Shown: one piece after another, positions 1 to 8,131 of the stretch
Layout of the letters: every line of letters starts with the position of its first letter
Position numbering within the stretch: position 1 is the stretch's first letter
IMG/VR virus record: IMGVR_UViG_3300032087_005396
Coordinates: 1 to 27,783 of that record
DNA from: a virus
Strand: one strand, 5' to 3'
DNA: 27,783 nt
Notes under the pieces: generated by a model
What the model saw: only the letters and a program-made list of their open reading frames with translations
Databases searched by the model: none
Told to the model about the DNA's origin: nothing
Program-made: the position numbers and the translations under genes

Positions 1-8
1 CTTAATTA

Positions 9-434
9 ATGGGCGCAGAAAGTGACGTTTTGACATGGTTGCAAGATTCGCTTTTTATGAACATCAAAGGCGTTGGCCCTAATGTTTTTGCGTACAATAT
101 AGAGCACCTAACCACTGACATAATGCCAGCTATAACTATCCGTTTGATTAACGCATCGGAAACAGAAGCAAGCACACTAAAAAATAATCATAAGCGCTTA
201 GACTTCGCTATTGGAATTCACACGATAAACGGCACCGCGTTCTGGCATGTTAAAATGCTTTGTGATATCAGGGAAAGAGTAACCCAGGTTTTAGAAACAA
301 TGCCATTACCAAGTAGCGTGGTGGATTTTACAGAAGAAAGCGCCGGTTCATTCGAGGCGCGTACAGAATTAGAAAGGCCGGTTTTGTCACAAGAGATCAA
401 CTATTCTTTTTTAGTTAAAGAGACTGATTACTAA
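9..434 (+). CDS. Tail terminator/tail completion-like protein
   Basis: 141 residues. An in-frame TAA at 3-5 shows the gene is complete even though it begins at the window edge. No motif is diagnostic, but its position directly before the tail-tube gene, its size, and an alpha/beta pattern (amphipathic N-terminal helix, central beta hairpin, final ERPVLSQEINYSFLVK strand) fit the gpU/tail-terminator or head-tail connector families. It shares length and the C-terminal ERPxL...NYxxxxK pattern with the next gene, so the two look like diverged tandem paralogs. The stop overlaps the next start by one base (TAATG), indicating translational coupling in the late tail operon. The role is inferred from context and the exact family is uncertain. 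Confidence 0.55.
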   Translation: MGAESDVLTWLQDSLFMNIKGVGPNVFAYNIEHLTTDIMPAITIRLINASETEASTLKNNHKRLDFAIGIHTINGTAFWHVKMLCDIRERVTQVLETMPLPSSVVDFTEESAGSFEARTELERPVLSQEINYSFLVKETDY

Positions 435-859
435 TGCATCCATCCGAGCAAGTATTAAATGACATTTATAACAAGCTTGATCTATCTGTGAATGGTTTGA
501 AAAATGTCTTTTGGGTTGATGAAAAGGTTGGCTTGCAAGACTTACCGGCGTGCATTATTAACGTGACTGGAGAATCCATAGAAGAGTACCACAACCACTT
601 TTACAAGGTTGTGCTTGATGTTGAGCTTAAATATATTGTGATTGACGAAGGGTTCAACAGGGACGCTACAAAGATTTTAACTATAGCAGATGATGCAGAC
701 GCTTTATTAAAAGACATCACAACAAGACTACCAAATATAATGAGGTTCTCAGAGGTTGGCAGTTCTGAATTAGAAGATTCGGCAGACGTTGAAAGGCCGC
801 TTTTGATGCTTACACGTAATTACGGAATCACTTATAAACGCACTAGAGGGTTGTCATAA
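434..859 (+). CDS. Tail terminator-like protein, paralog of preceding gene
   Basis: 141 residues, the same length as the preceding gene. It ends with ERPLLMLTRNYGITYK, matching that gene's ERPVLSQEINYSFLVK. The N-terminus (EQVLNDIYNKL) is an amphipathic helix followed by LPACIINVTGES, the helix-then-strand start typical of phage tail-terminator proteins. In siphoviruses this protein caps the tail tube at the head-proximal end and stops tube polymerisation. Its position immediately before the tube gene supports that role. It overlaps the next start by one base (TAATG). Which of the two paralogs is the true terminator cannot be told from sequence; the other may be a head-tail joining or completion protein. 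Confidence 0.55.
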   Translation: MHPSEQVLNDIYNKLDLSVNGLKNVFWVDEKVGLQDLPACIINVTGESIEEYHNHFYKVVLDVELKYIVIDEGFNRDATKILTIADDADALLKDITTRLPNIMRFSEVGSSELEDSADVERPLLMLTRNYGITYKRTRGLS

Positions 860-1779
860 TGTTAATACGTCGAGAGGCAATACTATTCGAACTCGAAAGC
901 ACATACCGAGACAGCACAACCGCCGATGCCTCAGACGCGGTTTTCGTGTTTGACGTCAATTGGTCAAACGAGGCTAAAACGCTACAGCGCCAAGGCCCAT
1001 CTGACACACTAGCCAGTTTTCAGACTGTCTACGGCGGTAGAACTGCATCAGTAACTTTTAAAGTTGAGCTTAAAGGTTCTGGCACTGCCGGCGATGCTCC
1101 AGAGTTTGGTAAATTGCTCCAAGCTTGCGGTATGTCTGAGACTATCGCAGCGAGCACCAGCGTTACATACGCGCCAGACACTACAAGCATTCCTAGCGGC
1201 GTGCTGTATTACTACCAAGACGGCAAATTGAAAATACTGCGCGGTGTTCGTGGCAATGCTAAATTCGTTCTAGAGGCGCGTGAGTACGGAATGATTGAGT
1301 TTACAATGACTGGCCACCCAGTGGCTGAAACTGACGCGGCTATTGTTAACCCAAGCTATAGCTCAGTCATACCGCCTCAGATTGTCGGGGGTGCTGTTGC
1401 AATTGGTGGTACTTCCGTTGAAGTGACTAAAGTAGAAATTGATTTAACCAACGAAATTGCACAGCCTTTAAGTATTAACGAGGCTAACGGCGTTGGTGAG
1501 ATTCGAATAGCCAGCCGAGATGTATCGGGAACAATTGACCCTGAATCCGAATTAGTGGCTACTAACCCATTCGAGTCCGACTGGACCAGCAACTCTACCA
1601 ATTCATTCACTACGGGTGCAATTGGTGGGACCGCTGGAAACATTTACACAATCACTAGCTCAAACCTTTATTACAAAGATATCCAAGAAGGTGAGCGCGA
1701 AGGTATCAGAACCCAAGATATACAAATTGGTTTTGCTGAATCCTCAGGTGATGATGAAATTAGCGTGGTGTTTACATGA
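859..1779 (+). CDS. Major tail tube protein
   Basis: 306 residues. The opening (MLIRREAILFELESTYRDST), a duplicated beta-rich layout, the 'GGRTASVTFKVELKGSG' segment near residues 60-77 and the acidic C-terminus match phage tail-tube proteins (Phage_tube-type families). Hexameric rings of this protein stack around the tape measure to form the tail lumen. The length is at the upper end for a siphovirus tube, suggesting an extra surface domain around residues 170-300. It lies between terminator-like genes and the chaperone gene, the canonical position. The stop overlaps the chaperone start (ATGA). Family recognition is from memory of sequence patterns, with no profile search behind it. Confidence 0.8.
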   Translation: MLIRREAILFELESTYRDSTTADASDAVFVFDVNWSNEAKTLQRQGPSDTLASFQTVYGGRTASVTFKVELKGSGTAGDAPEFGKLLQACGMSETIAASTSVTYAPDTTSIPSGVLYYYQDGKLKILRGVRGNAKFVLEAREYGMIEFTMTGHPVAETDAAIVNPSYSSVIPPQIVGGAVAIGGTSVEVTKVEIDLTNEIAQPLSINEANGVGEIRIASRDVSGTIDPESELVATNPFESDWTSNSTNSFTTGAIGGTAGNIYTITSSNLYYKDIQEGEREGIRTQDIQIGFAESSGDDEISVVFT

Positions 1780-2108
1780 TAAAGCTTAGAAAATCCTTAC
1801 CGGAATTTATACACGAAATTGATGGGTGCAAGTTTACCTTGCGCCCCTTCTCAGAAATCGAGTTGGAGCAGTTCAATCATTTGAACCTTGACGTGTTTAA
1901 AAAGGGCTTGATGGCCTTTTCCCCTGAGTCAGTTGCTTACTGCCTAAAGAACTGCTTAATGGGTTGGGATGGTGTGTGTGGTGAGGATGGGGAAGAAATA
2001 CCCTTTAAACAAGGCGACGAGAAATATTTGCCTTTTAAGGTTCGCTCGTCTCTAGTTGCCGAGGTATTTATGGGCAGCATTGTCACTGAAGACGAAAAAA
2101 AAAGTTAG
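1776..2108 (+). CDS. Tail assembly chaperone, short form (lambda gpG-like)
   Basis: 110 residues. The start ATG overlaps the tube-gene stop (ATGA). It opens with LRKSLPEFIHEIDGCKFTLRPFSEIE, typical of lambda gpG/HK97 gp13-type chaperones, and ends in an A-rich slip site. Such proteins bind the tape measure during tail assembly and are absent from the virion. Position between tube and tape measure is diagnostic. The zero-frame stop TAG is at 2106-2108, two codons after the slippery run at 2095-2103; a minority of ribosomes should shift and make the long form listed separately. Confidence 0.85.
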   Translation: MIKLRKSLPEFIHEIDGCKFTLRPFSEIELEQFNHLNLDVFKKGLMAFSPESVAYCLKNCLMGWDGVCGEDGEEIPFKQGDEKYLPFKVRSSLVAEVFMGSIVTEDEKKS

Positions 2109-2446
2109 TCGTTAGCTATACCGTAGCGTCAAACAAAGACGCATTTGATTGTTCTAACTGTAAGTGGGGGAAGCATTGCGATGCATCAAACCCAGCATCA
2201 TCGGAAATTTTCGAAATCCGTGTGCCAGGTTACCACATCAAGCAAAATACGTGCTTCTTACCCGAATATGATAAAGACTCGTCTTTATGGCTCAGGTTAT
2301 ACAGCAGTTACAAAGACGGGCATTTGCTCAACTCAGGCGGGCTATCTAACCAGCCCGCTCCCTATCTCGAAGCTATGAGGTTAATAAGTTGGCTGGTAAT
2401 GCAAGAATTAGAATCACAGCGGAAAACAGGACAAAGGCAGCCGTAA
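1776..2446 (+). CDS. Tail assembly chaperone, -1 frameshift product (GT-like)
   Basis: Predicted fusion of 223 residues: 109 zero-frame codons (1776-2102), then a -1 slip and 114 codons from 2102 to a TAA at 2444-2446. The shift site is A AAA AAA at 2096-2102 inside nine A's. The -1 frame opens only at 2090, just after a TGA at 2087-2089, and stays open for about 350 nt without its own well-placed start, as expected for a T-type extension. The extension has a C-x2-C-x5-C motif (CSNCKWGKHC) and an aromatic-rich end. In lambda, GT links the tape measure to tube subunits. The extension overlaps the tape-measure start by 58 nt. Frame and slip site are seen directly; function is by analogy. Confidence 0.85.
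2095..2127 (+). other. Programmed -1 frameshift site (slippery run plus small stem-loop)
   Basis: Nine A's at 2095-2103 contain the heptamer A AAA AAA in register with the zero frame (GAA AAA AAA AGT TAG). A short stem-loop, GCTAT-ACC-GTAGC at 2115-2127, follows 12 nt downstream. The spacing is a little longer than the usual 5-9 nt, so the hairpin may be only a weak stimulator. The zero-frame stop TAG comes six bases after the heptamer. Confidence 0.8.
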
Positions 2447-4305
2447 CACAAGCTAGAAAAGATTTCGACAAGCTGTCTAATTCGCTCAAATTAAACAATA
2501 TTGCATTGGCGTCAATTCCTGCACTAATGGGCGCGGTCGTAGCTAGTCAAACCCAAATGATAGCCACAACCGCGAAGCTAGCCAAGCAGGTTAATATTTC
2601 AACCGAAAGCCTAACTGCTCTAACATACGCATTCACTCGTGACGGAACAATCAGTTCTGAAAACTTCACTGATGCAATGGAAGAATTGCAGATAAAGATG
2701 GGCGAGGCGGCGATAACCGGCAAGGGTATGCTTGTCGATGCTTTGAAAGAGTTCGGAATAACAATAAAAGACATTAGGACACTAGAGCCTGATGAAATCA
2801 TTTTCAAACTTTCTGATGCAATCCAAAACCTTGGTGATCGAACAAAAGGAATCCACCTTCTTGATGAAATATTTGGAGGCGAAGGTGCCAAGTTCATCAC
2901 GACAATGGACCGAGGTTCCGAAGCTATCAAAAAGCTTGGCGACGAAGGTCGAAAGCTTGGGGTTGTTTATTCTGACGAGGAAGCTAAAAAGGTAGTAGAG
3001 TTCAAAAAGTCTTTTGATAAGGTGGCCGACTCACTAGTAGGGCTTGGGAATGATATAACTATTTTTGTGGCTGGGCCAGGAAAAGCCCTGTTAGATTGGG
3101 TGGGCGAACTTCTTGAAGATTCAAAAGGCATGGCCAAGACTTTCGGTAAGTCGGTCGGATTCATGTTTTCAGGCGTTGATATAGGGACTGAAACTGGAAG
3201 TTATGACCAACTTTTGCAAATGGCTTCAGACCAAAGAGAATGGGTAAACCTTTTAGATAGGGCTTTGAATAACCTTAGGAAAAGCGGTAGGGCCACAAAT
3301 GAGCAGATTAGAGACACTGAAGCAAAACTAGCCGCAGCAACAGATACTCTTGATCGATATTATTCTACTTTGAGAAGCATGAGAGAAACCGGCGCTACAA
3401 GCGTTACAAAAGCCGGTGAGGGGCCATTAATAAATGTTGGTTCTGGTCAACCTCAAGAAAAAATGAAACTCCCCATATTCGACCTTGAAAATGTTGACGA
3501 GCTAAAGGACTGGCTGAGCCTCGTGGGCGAAGGTCGAAAGGAAATAGCTAACCAAGAACAAAGCGAGATACAAAAAAGGTATAACGCAGAGTTAGCAATG
3601 GCACAAGCGGCCTATGAAGAACGAAAAATAATACAAGACCAGGAACGAGAAGATAACAAGCAGCGAGCCGCAGAGTGGGCGGCAGTTTGGGAAAGTGCTA
3701 CAAATAGTTTTAGCCAAGGGATAGGAGATGCCTTCGCCACTGCAATAGTAGATCAAGAAAGCCTTGGCAAAGGGCTTCAATCCGTTATGCGTTCTGTGAC
3801 AAAAGAGGTTATTTCAAGCCTTATAAAAATAGGCGTACAGCAGGCAATACAAGCGGCACTCGGAAAAGGTCAGTTAGCAGCAAGTACAGCGGCGGGAATT
3901 GGTAGCGCGGCAGCACTTACAGCCGCGTATGGGCCAGCGGCATTGGCCGCTAACATCGCCACGCTTGGTGGCGCAGCCTTGGCCGCAGCAGCATCGGCAC
4001 CCACGGCAGCCGCAGCACATATAGCCGCAATGAAAGGTGCGGGGGTGTTGGGCCAGGCTCACGATGGCCTTGATTACGTGCCTCAAACCGGAACGTATTT
4101 GTTAGAAAAGGGCGAGCGCGTAGTAAAGAAAGAAGATAATAAGTCAATGATGTCCGGCGGCATGGGTAACTCATATAATTTCACAATACAAGCAATGGAC
4201 ACGCAAACAGGTGTCGATTTTCTAATGAAAAATGAAAACGCAATTGTGTCAATGATACAAGATAAATACGATTCACGAGGTGAAAAAGGCGGGCCAATGC
4301 GATGA
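2389..4305 (+). CDS. Tail tape measure protein
   Basis: 638 residues. It starts at TTG with a GAGG ribosome site 8 nt upstream, inside the end of the GT frame. The N-terminal third (residues about 5-200) is helical, with the segment NISTESLTALTYAFTRDG and 'IHLLDEIFGGEGAKFI' found in phage tape-measure proteins. A hydrophobic helix lies near 37-55, and a long Ala/Gly-rich hydrophobic stretch near 485-550 is typical of the membrane-inserting region. The C-terminus (AHDGLDYVP..TGTYLLEKGERVV) resembles lambda-type tape-measure ends. It sets tail length and enters the cell envelope on infection. At about 0.15 nm per residue the tail would be near 95 nm (inference). The stop overlaps the next ATG (ATGA). 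Confidence 0.92.
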   Translation: MAGNARIRITAENRTKAAVTQARKDFDKLSNSLKLNNIALASIPALMGAVVASQTQMIATTAKLAKQVNISTESLTALTYAFTRDGTISSENFTDAMEELQIKMGEAAITGKGMLVDALKEFGITIKDIRTLEPDEIIFKLSDAIQNLGDRTKGIHLLDEIFGGEGAKFITTMDRGSEAIKKLGDEGRKLGVVYSDEEAKKVVEFKKSFDKVADSLVGLGNDITIFVAGPGKALLDWVGELLEDSKGMAKTFGKSVGFMFSGVDIGTETGSYDQLLQMASDQREWVNLLDRALNNLRKSGRATNEQIRDTEAKLAAATDTLDRYYSTLRSMRETGATSVTKAGEGPLINVGSGQPQEKMKLPIFDLENVDELKDWLSLVGEGRKEIANQEQSEIQKRYNAELAMAQAAYEERKIIQDQEREDNKQRAAEWAAVWESATNSFSQGIGDAFATAIVDQESLGKGLQSVMRSVTKEVISSLIKIGVQQAIQAALGKGQLAASTAAGIGSAAALTAAYGPAALAANIATLGGAALAAAASAPTAAAAHIAAMKGAGVLGQAHDGLDYVPQTGTYLLEKGERVVKKEDNKSMMSGGMGNSYNFTIQAMDTQTGVDFLMKNENAIVSMIQDKYDSRGEKGGPMR

Positions 4306-4898
4306 GCGGACAGCTAAGCACGACATTTGAGATTGGTACCATTGAACTTACAAGTGATTTTACTGTGTTTCGTTCGCGCTCCCTTAGCGGCAAGCGGTTT
4401 GCACGCCAGGGGGAGTATCATTTATGGCGCTTGAAAGTTTCATTTAATAGACTGTTGCCCGATGAAATACGCCCCCTGATGGCTTTTTTAAACTCTCAGC
4501 GCGGCGGATATGAAACTTTTACAATAATTCCAGACAGTTTGAAAACGCCACGCGGCAATTGGGGCACTGTTACAGTTTCGAGCGTGACCGATGATAACAC
4601 TATTGTGATGACCGGATTTTCCAACAGTGATTCAGACGCAGTTAAGGCCGGCGATGTTTTCACGATAGCCGGTGACACAAAGGTCTATATGGTAAATTCA
4701 GACGCTACAAGCGATGGTTCAGGCAATGCGACCGTTAATTTTGACCCTGATTTAGTTGCCACACCAAGCGGTGGCGCAGCGGTAACACATACCAACGTGG
4801 CATTCACGGTTGAGCAAGACAAGAACACGGTAAGCTGGAAACGTTCAGGGCCATTTTATGATTCTTTCACAATTGATTTAGTTGAGGCTATGGTGTGA
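4302..4898 (+). CDS. Distal tail / minor tail protein
   Basis: 198 residues, directly after the tape measure and coupled to it by an ATGA overlap. It is beta-rich: N-terminal strands, a loop 'FLNSQRGGYETFTI' near residues 63-76 common in phage minor tail proteins, a central module (GTVTVSSVTDDNTIVMTGF...AGDVFTIAGDTKVYMV) that looks like an inserted beta domain, and a C-terminal strand returning to the core (TVSWKRSGPFYDSFTIDL). By position it corresponds to lambda gpM or a distal tail protein joining the tube to the tip complex. The central domain (about 87-150) may be a later insertion. The role is by position and fold pattern. Confidence 0.65.
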   Translation: MSGQLSTTFEIGTIELTSDFTVFRSRSLSGKRFARQGEYHLWRLKVSFNRLLPDEIRPLMAFLNSQRGGYETFTIIPDSLKTPRGNWGTVTVSSVTDDNTIVMTGFSNSDSDAVKAGDVFTIAGDTKVYMVNSDATSDGSGNATVNFDPDLVATPSGGAAVTHTNVAFTVEQDKNTVSWKRSGPFYDSFTIDLVEAMV

Positions 4899-5455
4899 TT
4901 AGGACACTAACAGCGGCACAGAAAACTGAAATGAACGCCAACCAGTCGAGGCACCATTGGCTGTTTAGGGTAGACACTGGCACGCCCCTACTTTTAACGA
5001 CTTGTTATAAAGATATCGTATACAATAGTGAAACGTATTTAAGTAATGCGTTTTTGCTGAAGCTTCCTGTAATTGATGACGATATGGATTTGAAGGTAAG
5101 GCGCTATAAATTCAAGCTAAGCGCAGTTAATCAGGCCAATACAGCAGCGTTTTTATTAACGCCGCCCTACTTTAAAAAAGTGGACCTTTATAAGTTTTGG
5201 TTAGATGATGCGGGCACTATGATTGGGAACCCAGTGCTAAGGTTTAGCGGGTATTTCTCAAGTTTTAGCAACAAGTTTGATCAGCAAAAAGGAAATTCAG
5301 AAATGGAGATCGATGCGGTAAGCGAGTTTGTGGATTTTGAGAGAATAAACGGCAGGCAAACCAACGACAGCAGCCAGCAGCGTGTATTCAGTGGTGATAC
5401 TGGTTTGCGACATAGCGAAGTAAAATACGAAGATTTAGGATGGGGTAAAGCCTAG
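4895..5455 (+). CDS. DUF2163-like minor tail (hub) protein
   Basis: 186 residues, GTG start overlapping the previous stop (GTGTGA). The C-terminus 'RINGRQTNDSSQQRVFSGDTG' closely matches the 'GRRTN..SQQR.FPGD.G' signature I associate with DUF2163/BR0599-type phage tail proteins. The central 'MDLKVRRYKFKLSAVN' and 'VLRFSGYFSSFSNKFD' segments are typical beta strands of the hub fold. These proteins sit between the distal tail protein and the tip attachment protein, the equivalent of lambda L. The next gene follows without a gap (TAGATG). Confidence 0.7.
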   Translation: MIRTLTAAQKTEMNANQSRHHWLFRVDTGTPLLLTTCYKDIVYNSETYLSNAFLLKLPVIDDDMDLKVRRYKFKLSAVNQANTAAFLLTPPYFKKVDLYKFWLDDAGTMIGNPVLRFSGYFSSFSNKFDQQKGNSEMEIDAVSEFVDFERINGRQTNDSSQQRVFSGDTGLRHSEVKYEDLGWGKA

Positions 5456-8128
5456 ATGGGTTTATTCACAATACTAGCGATTGTTTTCGCTTTCACGGCG
5501 GCACTTACCATAGAGCCTATACGTGATTTTTTGTTTGGTGATTTGGATGAGCTTGGAGAAAAGAACCCAGGGCGAGGAACTACAATAACCAAGCGCGGAA
5601 GCTTGGAAAACATACCTGTAATATACGGCCAAAGGCGAACGGGTGGGATAGTAAATTTCAAAGGTGTTGAGGGAAGTACAAACGAGTACCTTTGGATTGA
5701 GTTTATATTAGCTGAGGGCGAGTGTGAAGATATTGTAATGATGTACTTGGACGGTAACGAGTACACAGATTCGAAATATTCTGGGCTTGTTACTCTAACA
5801 AAATACCTTGGCACTGATGCGCAAACATACGACACAAACCTTGAATCAAAATTCGCGGATTATTCAATCACCGACCACGGCAAAGGGCTTTGTAAAGCCG
5901 TAGTCAAGTTAAAATACAACCAGGAAAACATGCCGAGAGAGCCTAAGTTTGAGTTCCTAGTTCAAGGTAAAAAGTTATATGACACACGCACAACCACCAC
6001 ATCATACGGCACTAACCCAGCACTGGCATTGTATGACTATCTCACAAACTCGCGCTATGGTGCGGGATACAAGATTAGCCCTTCTCAGCTCGTCACATCA
6101 GATTTTGACAGCGCAGCAAACTATTGCGAGACACAAATTGAAATCTACTCAGGAGCAGGAACAAATACAGACTACTATCAAATAAATGGTGTGATAGATA
6201 CAGGAAAGAACGTAAGAAAAAACATCATAGAAATATTGAACAGCTTCAATGCCCATCTTATTCCCGATGGCGACAAATACCGATTAATCGTTGAAAAGGA
6301 CGAAACCAGCGCATTAAGCCTTAATAGTGACAATATAATCGACAGCAGCGTCACTTACGCGATTAATGACGTCAAAGAGCGTTACAATGAAATTGTAGTT
6401 GACTACCCCAACGAAGAAAACAACTACCTCGATGATCAGTTCATTGAGCAAGACGCCACGCTATTATCAAACGACAATAACAAAGAAAGCCAGAAGCGAA
6501 TAAAGAACTATTTAGACGTTAATCAGTACCGTATAGGCCACTTTGGGCGAATTGTTCTCAAGAAGTCACGGCAAGGGATAGCTGTTGGCCTAACTGTTAA
6601 TGAATCCGGTTTTGAAATACTACCAGGTGCTATAGTTGATTTAACGTTAGATGAGCCTGGCTGGTCTGCTAAAAAGTTTCGAGTGTTGAAAGTTAAAGAA
6701 CTAGAAGGCGGTAACGTGGCCATGAACTTGTTAGAGCATGAGTCAACAGTATATGACCGTACTGTACCAGTTGCCGCACCTACCCCGCCGGATACTTACT
6801 TACCGGACCCGTTCAGCGTTGCTCAAGTTACTGGATTATCCGCAGTAAGTGGTATCACCCATGTAATAACAAATAGCGCGGGCGACTTGGTGGCTAGAAT
6901 CCTTTTAAGCTGGACCGCCTTAGATGATGTTTTTGTAACTACTTACGAAATACGCGCAAGACTAAACGGTGCCACAGATTGGCTATACCAAACGCCAGCC
7001 ATTGGTGGCTCAACTACAAGCCAATACATAATAGGTTTCAAAGATGGTGATTTAGTTGATTTGCAGGTGCGCGCAGTTAACTCGCGTGGCGTTGTTGGCG
7101 CATGGTCGCAAACCCTACAGCACACTGTTGAGGGTGTCGCAGGAAACCCCCCAGACGTCGATGTGTTCACAGTTACGGCAGACCCCGATGGCACGCGCCT
7201 AGCAACTTTTGAAATAAACACACCGCCTATTGATTTGGCAGGTTATAAGATCCGGTACAGCAGCAACCAAAGCGAAGTATGGGCGAATATGGACCCGCTG
7301 CACGAAGGTGTTTTAACTCAATCGCCCCATGAATTTAATTCACTGGCCGAGGGCGCTTATAGGTTTGCAGTGAAAGCTTGCGACCGAGGCGGTAGAGAAT
7401 CAGATAACGCGGTCTATGTTATAGCTGACCTACCCGCCAGACGATTAGGTGCAATATTAAGGACCGATAACCCTAGGGGCCAGGGTTGGCCTGGCACTTT
7501 GACAAATTGTAGGATCGAACCATCAGACAATAGCCTTGTTGGAACAACTAACACAACATGGACAACGGCAAGCGGCACATGGGATAGTTATAATGAGAGT
7601 TGGTTTTTTGACACTGTAGACAGTTTCACTTACCAATTCTCAACTATCGATTTAGGTACTATTTTAAGCGTTAACATTGACGTTCAAGCTACTACGGAAT
7701 ACGGCTCTACAACCTCAACCGAGGTGCGCTATAGCGATGATGATGTTACATATTCAGCGTGGGTTAATATTAATTCAGCGGGTTTAATATCGGGGCGTTA
7801 TTTGCAGGTTAAAATAACCGTCACCAATACCGGCGATATACCAAAACTTAATAACATGAATATCTATGTTGGCGGTGATTCTATAGTTGATTACTTTAGG
7901 CTGTTGGATACGAGCGGATTAACTAAAGAAAATGACGGCGTTAGAATTCCAATACGTTCTGATTTTCAACAGATAACAGACGTTAATATAAGCCTTCAAA
8001 GCGTTGGGGCAAATGCTTCTTGGGAATTTATAGACCTAGACGAAACCAACGGGCCATTAATAAAAATGTATGATGGTAATGGTAATTATATTTATCCGAC
8101 AATTTCAGCACAAGTAATAGGAGTTTAA
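5456..8128 (+). CDS. Tail tip attachment / host specificity protein (J-like)
   Basis: 890 residues, the largest tail-tip protein here. Residues 1-20 are hydrophobic (MGLFTILAIVFAFTAALTIE), seen at the start of many Phage-tail_3-type proteins. The core (about 40-440) includes 'ENIPVIYGQRRTGGIVNF', 'PALALYDYLTNSRYGAGY' and a late 'YNEIVVDYPN' segment matching the J/Phage-tail_3 hub fold. Two fibronectin type III-like domains follow (about 455-560 and 565-660), then a beta-rich C-terminal part ending near 890 that probably carries host-binding or fibre-docking surface. It forms the trimeric tip spike that contacts the host receptor. Fits lambda J in position and size (J is 1132 residues); the shorter length reflects fewer C-terminal modules. 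Confidence 0.85.
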   Translation: MGLFTILAIVFAFTAALTIEPIRDFLFGDLDELGEKNPGRGTTITKRGSLENIPVIYGQRRTGGIVNFKGVEGSTNEYLWIEFILAEGECEDIVMMYLDGNEYTDSKYSGLVTLTKYLGTDAQTYDTNLESKFADYSITDHGKGLCKAVVKLKYNQENMPREPKFEFLVQGKKLYDTRTTTTSYGTNPALALYDYLTNSRYGAGYKISPSQLVTSDFDSAANYCETQIEIYSGAGTNTDYYQINGVIDTGKNVRKNIIEILNSFNAHLIPDGDKYRLIVEKDETSALSLNSDNIIDSSVTYAINDVKERYNEIVVDYPNEENNYLDDQFIEQDATLLSNDNNKESQKRIKNYLDVNQYRIGHFGRIVLKKSRQGIAVGLTVNESGFEILPGAIVDLTLDEPGWSAKKFRVLKVKELEGGNVAMNLLEHESTVYDRTVPVAAPTPPDTYLPDPFSVAQVTGLSAVSGITHVITNSAGDLVARILLSWTALDDVFVTTYEIRARLNGATDWLYQTPAIGGSTTSQYIIGFKDGDLVDLQVRAVNSRGVVGAWSQTLQHTVEGVAGNPPDVDVFTVTADPDGTRLATFEINTPPIDLAGYKIRYSSNQSEVWANMDPLHEGVLTQSPHEFNSLAEGAYRFAVKACDRGGRESDNAVYVIADLPARRLGAILRTDNPRGQGWPGTLTNCRIEPSDNSLVGTTNTTWTTASGTWDSYNESWFFDTVDSFTYQFSTIDLGTILSVNIDVQATTEYGSTTSTEVRYSDDDVTYSAWVNINSAGLISGRYLQVKITVTNTGDIPKLNNMNIYVGGDSIVDYFRLLDTSGLTKENDGVRIPIRSDFQQITDVNISLQSVGANASWEFIDLDETNGPLIKMYDGNGNYIYPTISAQVIGV

Positions 8129-8131
8129 GCG

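Noticed and set aside
3874-4174. Cys-rich minus-strand frames opposite the tape measure
   Set aside because: They mirror the Ala/Gly codons of the tape-measure hydrophobic region; shadows only.
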